A stretch of DNA of 64,000 bases, taken from Chersky-299 sp963749535. GTDB taxonomy: Bacteria; Actinomycetota; Thermoleophilia; RBG-16-64-13. The stretch is from NCBI GenBank assembly GCA_963749535.1, contig CAVVNF010000003.1, forward strand, positions 1 through 64,000, in the 5' to 3' direction. The translations under genes were made by a program, and so were the position numbers. Within the stretch, counting starts at the first letter, position 1. Each line of letters opens with the position of its first letter. Below, in pieces: positions 51,977 through 60,954 of this stretch. The notes under the pieces are model-generated. The model saw only the letters and a list, made by a program, of their open reading frames with translations, made no database searches and was not told where the DNA came from.

Positions 51977-54617
51977 GTGAGCCGAAAACCGCCATCCGGA
52001 CCCCGAGAGACTGGGCTCGACGCCTTTTGGAGCCGGCCCAGTTCCGAGGTCTTAAACGCGTTGGGAGCAGTTCCGAGGGGCTGTCGGCCGAGGAGGCCTC
52101 GAAGCGCCTTGAAACATATGGTCCCAACACCCTGGCGACCAAGCGCAAGACCACCACTCTCCGCCTGCTGCTGGCGCAATTCAAGAGCCCGATAATCCTC
52201 ATTCTGATCGTCGCCGCGATCCTCAGTATCTTCCTGGGCGACCGTACGGACTCGATCATCATCATGAGCATCGTCGCGATCAGCGGCCTGCTGGGATTCT
52301 GGCAGGAGCGGGGCGCGGACAACGCCGTGGCCAAGCTCCTCGCCATCGTGCAGATGAAGCCAGCGGTGCATGCGCGACGGCAAGCCGGCGGAGGTGCCCG
52401 TGGAGGAGGTCGTCCCCGGCGACGTGGTGGTGCTCGCGGCCGGAGACATCATCCCGGGCGACTGCCTGCTGCTCGAGTCCAGGGACCTCTTCGTGGACGA
52501 GGCGACGCTGACCGGCGAGACGTTCCCGGTCGAGAAGGAGCCCGGCGTCCTTGCCCGCCGAGCACGCCGCTGGCCAAGCGGACCAACGTGCGTCTTCATG
52601 GGCACGCACGTGGTCAGCGGCACGGCCACGCGCTCTCGTGGTCCGCACCGGGCCGGACCACCGAGTTCGGGCAGGTGTCCGAGCGCCTCAGGGCTCGTCC
52701 GGCCGGAGACCGAATTCGAGCACGGCGTCAGGCGCTTCGGCTACCTGCTGCTCGAGGTCACGCTGATGCTGGTCATCGCCATCTTCGCGATCAACGTCTA
52801 CTTCCACCGGCCGGTGCTGGACTCCTTCCTCTTCTCGCTGGCGCTGGCGGTGGGCCTCACGCCGCAGCTGCTGCCGGCCATCATCAGCATCAACCTGGCC
52901 CACGGCGCCAGGCGCATGGCCGACGAAGAAGGTCATCGTCAAGCGGCTGGCGTCCATCGAGAACTTCGGCAGCATGAACGTGCTCTGCTCCGACAAGACC
53001 GGCACGCTCACCGAAGGCGTCGTCCAGCTGAACTCCGCGCTGGACATGCGAGGGCGCGCAAGCGATCAGGTCCTGCGTCTCGCCTACCTCAACGCCTCCT
53101 TCGAGACCGGCTTCACCAACCCGATCGACGAGGCCATCCGCGACTCGGTGAAGCACGGCAGTGAGCCTACGACAGTTGCCCTACGCGACGCTTCGGCCGC
53201 AAGAAGCTCGACGAGGTCCCCTACGACTTCCTCCGCAAGCGCCTGAGCATCCTCGTGGCAGGAGCCCGGCGGACGACGTACTGCTGGCCACAAAGGGCAC
53301 CTTCAGCAAGATGCTCGAGGTCTGCACGCGGGCCGAGAAGCCAGACGGGACGCTGGTCCCGCTGGACGAGCTGCGCGCCGTCAGATCGAAGAGCGGTTCA
53401 CGAAGCTGAGCTCGGCAGGGTGCAGGGACGCTGGGCGTGGCGTACCAAGAGGGCGCGCTGCCCGACCGGGTAAGCAAGGACGACGAGCACGACATGATCT
53501 TCGTCGGCTTCCTCGTGCTCTTCGATCCGCCGAAGGAGGGCGTGGCAGACACGATAGCCGAGCTGCGGGCGCTCGGCGTGAGCTCAAGATCATCACCGGA
53601 GACAACCCGCTCGTGGCCGCGAACGTCGGCGAGCCAGGTGGGACTCTCCAGCCCGGTGGTCCTCACCGGGACGGACCTCCACGACTGAGCGACGAGGCGC
53701 TGGTGCAGCGCGTCCGACGGTGCACATCTTCGCCGAGATCGAGCCGAACCAGAAGGAGCGCATCATCCTCGCGCTCCGGAAGGCCGGGAACGTGGTCGGC
53801 TACATGGGCGACGGCATCAACGATGCCTCCGCCCTGCACGCGGCCGACGTCGGCATCTCCGTCGACAGGCGCGGTGGACGTCGCCAAGGAGGCGGCCGAC
53901 TTCGTGCTGCTGGAGAAGGACCTGGGCGTGCTGGGCGACGGGCGTGCGCGAGGGGCGGAAGACCTTCGCCAACACGCTCAAGTACGTCTTCATGGCCACC
54001 AGCGCCAACTTCGGCAACATGTTCAGCATGGCCGGCGCTTCGCTGTTCCTGCACTTCCTGCCGCTGCTCCCCGACCAGATCCTGCTGACGAACCTGCTCA
54101 CCGACTTCCCGGAGATGACCATCGCCACCGACAGCGTGGACCCCGAGATGCTCGCGCGTGCCCCGCCGCTGGGACATCCGGTTCATCCGCAAGTTCATGC
54201 TCGTCTTCGGCCCGCTGTCGCTCGGTGTTCGACTACGCCACGTTCGGCGTGCTGCTTGTTGGTACTCCACGCCAAGCAGAACGAGTTCCGGACCGGCTGG
54301 TTCGTCGAGTCCGTCGTCTCGGCCGCGCTCATCGTGCTCGTCGTGCGCACACGGCGGCCGTTCTGCGGAGCCGGCCGAGCAGACCATTGTTCACCACGAC
54401 CCTGGTGGTAGCTGCGGTCGCGGTGGCTATCCCGTTCACTCCGCTCAGCGGGCCGCTGGGCTTCACCCGGCTGCCGCTCGTCTTCTGGCCGGTGCTCGCA
54501 GGGATCGTGATCCTCTACATCGCCTCAGCCGAGGCCGCCAAGAGGGTCTTCTACTCGCGAGAGCGATTGCGCGAAGGTCTTGCGCCCGGCGCTCGATACC
54601 GCCGACACGTAAGCTAA
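51977..54617 (+). pseudogene. mgtA: MgtA-type Mg2+-importing P-type ATPase, ten or more frameshifts
   Basis: In order: an N-terminal FWSRPSSEVLNALG, LSAEEASKRLETYGPNTL, membrane segments 1-2 (IILILIVAAILSIFLGD), the actuator VVPGDVVVLAAGDIIPGD with VDEATLTGETFPVEKE, membrane helices with SLALAVGLTPQLLPAIISIN, the phosphorylation site VLCSDKTGTLTEGVVQLNSA, the nucleotide domain, then GYMGDGINDASALHAADVGI and a C-terminal membrane block ending at 54617. This is the P3B (MgtA/MgtB) plan. The frame changes at ten or more points. Those near 52364 and 52591 are single extra C bases, so an error-rich patch is likely. No M-box leader is seen; it follows gcvPB by 12 bases. Confidence 0.82.
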
Positions 54618-54669
54618 GTATGAGCGCTCGGCCGTGCATGACGGGCTGCCGCGGCAGTTACCGAACTAC

Positions 54670-54696
54670 GGTTTAGGTTGCTAGTATGCGGGGATA
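54670..54696 (+). promoter_or_regulatory. SigB/SigF-like promoter upstream of the anti-sigma pair
   Basis: GGTTTAG (54670-54676) and GGGATA (54691-54696) are separated by 14 bases when counted from GTTTAG. This matches the alternative sigma factor patterns GTTTAA-N12-14-GGGTAT (SigB) and GGTTT-N16-GGGTA (SigF) apart from one or two positions. A hairpin CTAGTAT-GCGGGG-ATACTAG (54681-54700) overlaps the -10 box and could be an operator or the cause of a chance match. Confidence 0.5.
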
Positions 54697-54741
54697 CTAG
54701 CCTGGGGTTAGACACGTGATCGTGGGAATGTTCACGGCCCC

Positions 54742-55131
54742 GTGGCGGATGACGAGAAGGGAGACGGCGTATCCACAATGAATGTGACCGTTGACAAGAT
54801 CGGGGGGGCACCGCTTCTCGAAGCTCAGGGCGAGATCGATCATGGTAGCTGTGCGCCGCTCCAAATGGCGCTGGACGGTGCGCTCGAAAGCGGCAACGTC
54901 ATCGTCTTCATCGACCTGCGCGAGGTCACCTATATCGACAGTGGAGGCCTTTCTGTCCTGCTCTCCGGTGTGCGCCGGCTGCGGGACAAGGGCTGGCTCG
55001 GAGTCATCGGGCCAAATCGCAATGTTCGCCGGCTGCTCGAGATCGTCGGGCTGCTGGTCGACTCCAGTTTTCGTCTTTTCGATACTCCAGCTTCTGCCGA
55101 ACAGGCAGCATCGGAGCATGCAGCGACATGA
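54742..55131 (+). CDS. Anti-sigma factor antagonist (STAS domain, RsbV/SpoIIAA-like)
   Basis: A single STAS domain: PLLEAQGEIDHGSCAPLQMA, VIVFIDLREVTYIDSGGLSV with the Ser (DSGGLS) that is phosphorylated in this family, LLSGVRRLRDKGWLGVIGPN and RRLLEIVGL. In the partner switch it binds the kinase/anti-sigma factor when unphosphorylated and frees the sigma factor. GTG 54742 or ATG 54778 can start it; neither has a good binding site. The stop overlaps the next gene (ATGA). Confidence 0.85.
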   Translation: MADDEKGDGVSTMNVTVDKIGGAPLLEAQGEIDHGSCAPLQMALDGALESGNVIVFIDLREVTYIDSGGLSVLLSGVRRLRDKGWLGVIGPNRNVRRLLEIVGLLVDSSFRLFDTPASAEQAASEHAAT

Positions 55132-55532
55132 CGCAGCGTGAGCAAGTCGGCTGCAAACGACTCAAGGTCAGGGCTGAGACGGCACGGCTGGCGGAGGTGC
55201 GCGATTTTGTGGCCACAGTGGCCACGGAGGCGACTCTTGGCCCCGAGCGTGTCTTCGATCTGAAGGTCGCCACATCCGAGGCCTTCGCAAACGCTGTGGA
55301 GCACGCCTGCTCGCCGGCCGAAGACCTGGAGGTATGCGTCAGTGTCTCCTTTGACCGCTTGGTCGTCGAGATAACCGACGACGGCTGCTTCCGGCCGCCC
55401 ATACTCCCCAGGGGAACGGGCCAGAGCCGGGGCTTGGGTCTACCACTCATGGTGGCTCTCATGGACGAGGTGAGTTTCACTCGTGCCCCAAGCGGGGGAA
55501 CCACGGTCCGCCTGGCTGTCTTTTTCAATTAG
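55128..55532 (+). CDS. Anti-sigma factor / serine kinase (RsbW-like HATPase)
   Basis: The 134-residue protein has the GHKL fold of RsbW/SpoIIAB: KVATSEAFANAVEHAC (N box), LVVEITDDGCFRPP (G1 box) and GQSRGLGLPLMVALMDEVSF (G2 region), then a closing GTTVRLAVFF strand. It should phosphorylate the STAS protein encoded just upstream and bind a sigma factor. No sigma factor gene follows: the next gene is on the other strand and overlaps the end by four bases. The target sigma factor must be encoded elsewhere, or the pair controls another process. Confidence 0.85.
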   Translation: MTQREQVGCKRLKVRAETARLAEVRDFVATVATEATLGPERVFDLKVATSEAFANAVEHACSPAEDLEVCVSVSFDRLVVEITDDGCFRPPILPRGTGQSRGLGLPLMVALMDEVSFTRAPSGGTTVRLAVFFN

Positions 55533-57013
55533 GCAGGCCCCCTCCGCGCTAACCTGCGAGCGTTCCCCTTCGATACCGAATTATCCTGCGCCAGAACCGG
55601 CCCTCGCGTGAGAGACAGAGCCGCCCCTAGCAGGCAGACCCCCAGGCACAACCAGGCCACGTCGTGGGCGGCATGGATGAAGGCCTGCTTTGCCGCCAGC
55701 TGGCTCCCGAGCGTCTGAGTCAGTTGCCGCAAATAGACCGGCTGTCTCGCCGCGAGAACGAGGCCGGCCAGGGCAACGCCCATTACCTGGCCCACATTTC
55801 GAGACGTGGCCAGCGTCCCGCTTGCGACTCCGAGTCGGAAAGGCGGGACGGTTCCAAGGACCGCGCTTGAATTGGGAGACTGGAACAAGCCACTCCCGGC
55901 CCCGACAAGGGCCAACCGGATCGATATCCCGAAATAGCCCGAGTTGAGACTCAGGTGAGTCAAGGAGTAAGCAGCCGCCCCAGCCAACAGCAATCCGGCG
56001 GTGCTCAGGAGCCGCGAACCCATGCGGTCGGAGAGAATCCCGGAGATCGGACCGAAGATCACCATGCCGAGGGGTATCGGAGTCATGAGGAGGCCCGCGG
56101 TCGACACCCCGATGCCGTGGGCGGTCTGGAGATAGAACGGCATCGTAAAAAGCACAGCGGAGGTGACGATGAAGCTCATCATCGCGCTCAACAGACCGGA
56201 GGAGAACAGCCTCACCCGGAATAGACTCAAATCGAGCATCGGCTGGCTGACCCTGCGCTCGAGTAACAGGAAGCCCACCCCGGCCACGACAAAGACAGCG
56301 AACATCGCCACGACGGCAGGGCTGCCCCAACCCCACTCCGCGCCCTGTGACAGCGCCAGCAACAGAGGAAAGAAGGCCACGAACGAGAGGATGGCCCCGA
56401 AGGGATCGAACTTCTGATCTCGAGGCGAGGCACCGGGGATGACACGCCATGCATAGATGGTAGCAAAGACGCCGATCGGTACGTTGATGAGGAAGATCCA
56501 CCTCCAGCTGGCCACGCCCACGATGAGACCGCCCAGCGTCGGACCTACCGTCAGCCCGGCAGAAACGGCTATTGCCATCAGGCCCAGGGCCCGCCCCCGC
56601 TCAGTCGGGGGGAAGGCAGCTGTGATGATGGCCGGACCGGCGGCGAACATCATAGCCGCGCCCAATGCCTGTAGCACTCGGAAACCCACGAGCGACCAGA
56701 TGGACCAGGATAGGGTGCAAGCCAGGGAGCCGACCGTGAACAGGACGAAACCCGTCACATAGACCTTCTTCAGCCCGATCATGTCGGCCAACCGCCCGAA
56801 GGTGAGCAGGAGCGTGCTGATGATCAACAGGTAGGCCACCACGACCCATTCCACGCTTGTGATCGGGACGTTGAACGCCTTGCCCAACGTGGGTAGCGCC
56901 ACGTTGACGATGCTCGAATCCAGGGGACTCATGAAGGTTCCGACCATCACTGCCGCAAGCACCCACCACTTGCGCGAATAGTCGACCCGAACCGGATTCG
57001 TCCGGTCCATCAA
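55529..57013 (-). CDS. MFS exporter, EmrB/QacA (DHA2) family
   Basis: The 494-residue protein with about 14 hydrophobic segments has the DHA2 marks: LAAVMVGTFMSPLDSSIVNV (motif D1-like), ALPTLGKAFNVPITSVEWVV, LLLTFGRLADMIGLKKVYVT (motif A), FRVLQALGAAMMFAAGPAII and SAGLTVGPTLGGLIVGVASW (motif C, the antiporter signature). It probably expels drugs or other organic compounds using the proton gradient. It starts seven bases after the corrected end of selD, so the two may be cotranscribed. Substrate unknown. Confidence 0.9.
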   Translation of the reverse strand: MMDRTNPVRVDYSRKWWVLAAVMVGTFMSPLDSSIVNVALPTLGKAFNVPITSVEWVVVAYLLIISTLLLTFGRLADMIGLKKVYVTGFVLFTVGSLACTLSWSIWSLVGFRVLQALGAAMMFAAGPAIITAAFPPTERGRALGLMAIAVSAGLTVGPTLGGLIVGVASWRWIFLINVPIGVFATIYAWRVIPGASPRDQKFDPFGAILSFVAFFPLLLALSQGAEWGWGSPAVVAMFAVFVVAGVGFLLLERRVSQPMLDLSLFRVRLFSSGLLSAMMSFIVTSAVLFTMPFYLQTAHGIGVSTAGLLMTPIPLGMVIFGPISGILSDRMGSRLLSTAGLLLAGAAAYSLTHLSLNSGYFGISIRLALVGAGSGLFQSPNSSAVLGTVPPFRLGVASGTLATSRNVGQVMGVALAGLVLAARQPVYLRQLTQTLGSQLAAKQAFIHAAHDVAWLCLGVCLLGAALSLTRGPVLAQDNSVSKGNARRLARRGPA

Positions 57014-57020
57014 GTCAGGT

Positions 57021-58104
57021 CTAGGGGGCCGACCGACTGGGGGCGGATGGCGGCGCCGACCGCTTGAGCCAGATGGTGGTCGATCGGCAAGGCAGAATGC
57101 GGCCGATAACCGCGGCAGCCAACGACCGGCGAGCCCCGAGATGAGCGAGGATCCCGGACAGCGCCGCTTCTGGTACGGCGAGCAGTAAGCCCCCGGAGGT
57201 CTGCGCGTCGGCGGCCAAGAGTCGCTGCCATGGCTCCACCTCGTGGGTCGAACTCGGTGCAGGCTTCGGCGTACTCGAGGTTGCGGCGCGTGCCACCGGG
57301 CGCCACCCCGTCCCTGGCAAGGGCCTCAGCGCCAGGCAGGAGCGGCAAGCGGTCGAACCAGATCTCCGCGGAGGCACGGCTCGCCCGGCACATCTCCCCC
57401 AGATGGCCGAGTAGACCAAAACCGGTGACATCCGTGATCGCCTTGAGCCGGTGGGCAAGGGCCGCTTCGCTGCCGTCCTTATTGAGCGTGGCCATGGACT
57501 CTGTGGCCGCGACAACAGCCGATTGGTCGGCGCCGCCGCGCTTGACTGCCGTGGCTATCACGCCGGTGCCCAGCGGTTTGGTGAGCACCAGGTAGTCGCC
57601 GGGCTTCGCGGCGGCGTTCGTCAGCTGCTCGCCCGGCTTCACTATGCCGGTGACCGCCATCCCGTACTTGGGTTCGGGATCGTCGATGGTGTGACCGCCG
57701 ACGATGGTGGCCCCGGCGAGGCGGGCAGTTTCCGCCCCACCCTGGAGTATCCTGCCGAGATGATCGAGCGGCAGGGTATCCGACGGGAAGCAGACGATGT
57801 TCAACGCCGTCAGGGGGCGGCCCCCCATGGCGTATACGTCCGAAAACGCGTTCGCCGCGGCTATGCGACCGAAATCGTAGGGATCATCGACCACCGGGGT
57901 GAAGAAGTCCACCGTCTGAACGAGGGCGATCTCGTCCGTCAGCCGGTATATGGCGGCGTCGTCCAGCGTATCCGCCCCCACCAGAAGAGCCGGATCTTCA
58001 GTCTTAGGAAGCATGGCCATGACTCGCCCCAAGTCCTTGGGGCCCAGTTTGCAGGCTCAGCCAGAGCCGTGAGAAAGCGTGGTCAACCGTGGCGGCGTAT
58101 CCAT
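57021..58104 (-). CDS. selD: Selenide, water dikinase SelD with in-frame UGA (selenocysteine), one frameshift
   Basis: Makes selenophosphate from selenide and ATP. The true start is ATG 58104 with GGAGGTGA upstream. Residue 16 is UGA (58057-58059), in LSHGSG-U-ACKLGPKDLG, the exact place of the catalytic Sec/Cys of SelD, followed by the essential Lys. A SECIS-like hairpin follows. Further motifs: VGADTLDDAAIYRL, VDFFTPVVDDPYDFGRIAAA, NAFSDVYAMGGRPLTALNI, IVGGHTIDDPEPKYG and TDVTGFGLLGHL. The frame breaks near 57245. Dropping one C gives EFDHEVEPWQRLLAADAQTS and a stop at 57021. An ordinary gene caller would start it at TTG 58032 and lose the active site. Confidence 0.9.
58027..58042 (-). promoter_or_regulatory. 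Bacterial SECIS-like hairpin in selD
   Basis: CCCCAA and TTGGGG form a six-pair stem (seven with the next G-C) around the loop GGAC. The loop lies 21-24 bases after the UGA codon, the distance at which SelB-binding SECIS elements sit in bacterial selenoprotein mRNAs, and has guanines at its 5' side as expected. Confidence 0.65.
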
Positions 58105-58326
58105 GGACTGTCACCTCCTCCGCTGGTTCGCGGTGAGCACGAGCCGCGAAAAGCTACGGCCGGAAAGACACTAGCAGACAACACCCCGTAACGGCCACTG
58201 CCCCAGGAGCGAGTTCTGAGCGCCGCCAGGCCGGGCCGGCGCCAGTCGTGGCTCAAGAGCGAGAAATGTCGCCGCCCAGCTACTCGAGCTCACCGGCACC
58301 CCGAGCAAGTCTCCGCCGATGGGCTG

Positions 58327-59374
58327 TTATGAGCTCTTAGCCCCCGCGCTTTCCGGCGCTGACGGATGATCGGGAGGCATCGAGCGATGACGACGCCTTC
58401 TAGTGGAGACCACAACCCAGGCGATAACGGTTAGAACTGCCACGCCGACAATAGCCGAGACCATATAGGCCACCCACGACCAGGCACTGTTGGCTCCGGA
58501 CCAACCGTAGCCGGGCAAGAAACCCTTCCAGCGATCGCCCAAGAGGCTCAGACCGTGCGGCACGTAGCCCACACGCTGCTGAATCTCCGCAGCTCCCCAC
58601 TCTCCCCAGGCGGAACCGCTCGCAATCAGGCCCAAAGGCACCACCACAATGAAGGCGGCAACCAAAGCCACGAGCCAACGGGCCCGCACACGCTGAAGGT
58701 CGCCGGCGCGGAATAGCTCGGGGTTCAACTGGCGAAGGTAGGCAAAGATCGCTACGGTGAGCACCGCCTCGATCGGACCCACAATCAGGGCGTGGGAGCC
58801 CACCATGGCCGGGATCGTCGTGCGCAGGCCGTAGGGGAAATACTGCGCGAGGCCATTGACGGTGTGCAGTAAGGGCTGGATCCCTAGCTCGATGCTGTTA
58901 AGAAAAGCGGCCGCCATGAGGCCGCAGTAGGCGGCCACTCCTGCTGAGGCGAGACGGCGGCTTGAACGCAAATCTGAAGCCCCAGACAGGAAGCGATAGA
59001 CGACATATCCCAGCAACGGCATGACGATCGCCATGTTGAGACAGTTGATGCCCAATGTCAGCAGCCCACCATCACCGAAGAAGAGTGCTTGGATGACCAG
59101 GGCGGCCGTGACCGCAAGCACTGCCACCCACGGCCCGGCGATCACGGCGATCAACACCGCCCCGACCGCATGGGCGGTCGTACCTCCCAAGCACGGGAAC
59201 GTTCAGCATCATGACCAGGAAGCTAAAGGCCGCGCTCGCGGCGAGCACCGGGACCATCTTGGGCTGGGTGAGAAGCTTCTTGGTGCGCTGGCTGGCCACA
59301 TACCAGACAGGCACGGTGATTGCCCAGCCTGCCGCCAAGGTCTCCGGTCCCAGATAGCCGTCGGGTATGTGCAC
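58327..59374 (-). CDS. cbiM: Cobalt/nickel ECF transporter substrate-binding membrane protein CbiM with PDGLE domain, one frameshift
   Basis: GTG 59374 starts the conserved HIPDGYLGPETLAAGW, whose His is part of the metal site. The frame derails after MMLNVPVLGR; dropping one G near 59190 restores LGGTTAHAVGAVLIAVIAGP with the second metal-site region. Then come FFGDGGLLTLGINCLNMAIV and several membrane segments. The C-terminal part (LGLIASGSAWGEWGAAEI, GYVPHGLSLLG) is a fused PDGLE/CbiN-like domain. It imports Co2+ (or Ni2+) with CbiQ and CbiO, encoded on the opposite strand beyond fur. Co2+ would serve cobalamin. Confidence 0.85.
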
Positions 59375-59391
59375 TGCGCTCCTACTTTCCC

Positions 59392-59832
59392 TCAAAGGGT
59401 CTGTGCGGGTTTGCCTTCTGCTTCTGCGCACTCGTGGCACAGGCCGAACACCGTCATCCGGGTCGAGCCGGCGTGAAAACCCTGCCCGCTCAGAAGCTCC
59501 TTAGCCACAGGCGCCACCAGCTCGTCCGCGAAGTGCCCCACCGCTCCGCACTTCTCGCAGACGAAATGATGGTGCACCGGTTCCGGGGCGACCTCGTAGT
59601 AACTGTGCTTGGTGTCGAGACGAGTCTCGCTCACCAGATCCAAGGAGACAAGCAACTGCAGGGTCCGGTAGACGGTAGAGAGATTGACTTCCGGAAGCCT
59701 CTCTTGCACCTCTTCCGCTATCTGCTCGGCAGTGAGGTGCCGGCCATCTTTGCGTACGACCTCCCAGATGGCGACCCTCTGCGGCGTCAGGCGATATCCG
59801 GCTTCTTTGAGTGCTTGGCGAGCGTGGTGCAT
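59392..59832 (-). CDS. Fur-family metal-responsive repressor
   Basis: ATG 59832 begins HHARQALKEAGYRLTPQRVA. The winged helix continues with HLTAEQIAEEVQERLPEVNL and STVYRTLQLLVSLDLVSE (recognition helix). The dimerisation half has YYEVAPEPVHHHFVCEKCG and FGLCHECAE, two CxxC pairs for structural zinc plus a His cluster for the sensed metal. It lies 17 bases upstream of cbiM in the same direction and divergent from cbiQ, so it probably controls the cobalt/nickel transporter, more like Nur or a cobalt-type Fur than iron Fur. This assignment is by context only. Confidence 0.88.
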   Translation of the reverse strand: MHHARQALKEAGYRLTPQRVAIWEVVRKDGRHLTAEQIAEEVQERLPEVNLSTVYRTLQLLVSLDLVSETRLDTKHSYYEVAPEPVHHHFVCEKCGAVGHFADELVAPVAKELLSGQGFHAGSTRMTVFGLCHECAEAEGKPAQTL

Positions 59833-59848
59833 AATTGGGAACGTACCA

Positions 59849-59871
59849 CTGCTGCGAGCTCTTCGCAACAG
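59849..59871. promoter_or_regulatory. Dyad in the fur-cbiQ divergent region, candidate operator
   Basis: CTG-C-TGCGA, five bases, TCGCA-A-CAG form a near-perfect inverted repeat centred on 59860, 17 bases from the fur start and about 70 bases from the cbiQ start. It is placed to be bound by the Fur-family protein and control both directions, though it does not match the AT-rich iron Fur box. Confidence 0.4.
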
Positions 59872-59943
59872 CGTAATGGTAGCGGATGCGTCCTATGACC
59901 AAGAAGTCAGACGAGAGGCCACAACCCCGAAGGGACCCGCCAC

Positions 59944-60954
59944 ATGCCGAGCTCTGACCCAGAAGATGGCCAGGCTCTTGAGCCCCAAACCGAGGGGTCA
60001 CCGCTTGCCGTCCCGGATTGGCTCTTGAGCCGGCGGCCGTCTCCTGTACCCCAGAACCAGCAAACCTCGCGCCGAGCCCGGCACGGCTCCTACCTTGAGA
60101 AGACCTTAGGCGGACTTGCGCACCTGGTCGACTCCGCCCTAGCGGTTGAGGCTACGAGCGCCCGGACGGGACTGCTGCAGCGCTTGGACCCGCGGGTGAA
60201 GCTCGTCTCTTTTGTGGGTCTGCTGATTGTTGGTGTGCTCGCCCATAGTCTCCTCACTCTGGGTGCTCTCATCGCTCTCTCCGTGATCCTTGCTTTGGCT
60301 TCGCGCCTTGGGCTTCGGCGTCTGGCGATTCGGGCCTGGATCTTCATCCCGCTTTTCACCGCGGTCATCGCCCTTCCCGCCATCACCAACTGGGTGAGCC
60401 CGGGCCAGCCTCTCGTGACGTTCTGGCAGGGTAGCCCTGTTGCATTGGGGCCTTTCCACCTGCCGGGCATGCTTGCCATCACCGAGCCCGGTCTCTTGAG
60501 TGCGGCGCACCTTGTCTTGAGAGTCACCGCCGTGGTCTCTTTTGCCGCTCTACTGACCCTGACCACCAAGTGGAACGAACTGCTTAAATCCCTGCACGTT
60601 TTGCGCGCGCCGAAGATGTTCGTATTCATGCTCGCCATGGCCTACCGGTACGTCCACCTCTTGGCCCGTTTGCTGCGGGACATGTTGCTGGCTCGCAAGA
60701 GCCGCATGGTCGGCCCCAGCAGTGCGGCAGAGAATCGGCGCTTCCTCGGCGCCAGTGCGGCAGCTCTCTTCGGCAAATCCCAGGCCATGGGTGAACAGGT
60801 GCACAGCGCCATGCTAGCGCGAGGCTACCAAGGTGAGGTACACACGCTGGAGACCTGGCATCTCAGGTCGCTGGATCTCGCGTGGGCTTTGGGCATCGCC
60901 GGTGTCTTTGCGGTGACGATCTGGCTCGGCCTGGCCCCGGGCCGAGGATTCTGA
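59944..60954 (+). CDS. cbiQ: ECF transporter transmembrane protein CbiQ
   Basis: The core (from about residue 70) begins LLQRLDPRVKLVSFVGLLIV, has membrane segments such as LTLGALIALSVILALASRL, and the coupling motifs RAPKMFVFMLAMAYRYVHLL and SQAMGEQVHSAMLARGYQGE, typical of the AxR helices that contact the ATPase. The first 70 residues are polar and unlike other CbiQ proteins; the ATG at 59944 lies in a reasonable place, but the real start may be later. The stop overlaps the cbiO start (TGATG). Confidence 0.88.
   Translation: MPSSDPEDGQALEPQTEGSPLAVPDWLLSRRPSPVPQNQQTSRRARHGSYLEKTLGGLAHLVDSALAVEATSARTGLLQRLDPRVKLVSFVGLLIVGVLAHSLLTLGALIALSVILALASRLGLRRLAIRAWIFIPLFTAVIALPAITNWVSPGQPLVTFWQGSPVALGPFHLPGMLAITEPGLLSAAHLVLRVTAVVSFAALLTLTTKWNELLKSLHVLRAPKMFVFMLAMAYRYVHLLARLLRDMLLARKSRMVGPSSAAENRRFLGASAAALFGKSQAMGEQVHSAMLARGYQGEVHTLETWHLRSLDLAWALGIAGVFAVTIWLGLAPGRGF

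Noticed and set aside
58105..58326. Possible selC (tRNA-Sec) or leader RNA upstream of selD
   Set aside because: I looked for a long acceptor stem, a UCA anticodon and a T-loop and found none. The stretch has only scattered GC-rich words.
59833..59943. Cobalamin riboswitch controlling cbiQO
   Set aside because: The 110-bp divergent region is too short and lacks a B12-box; the dyad fits a protein operator better.
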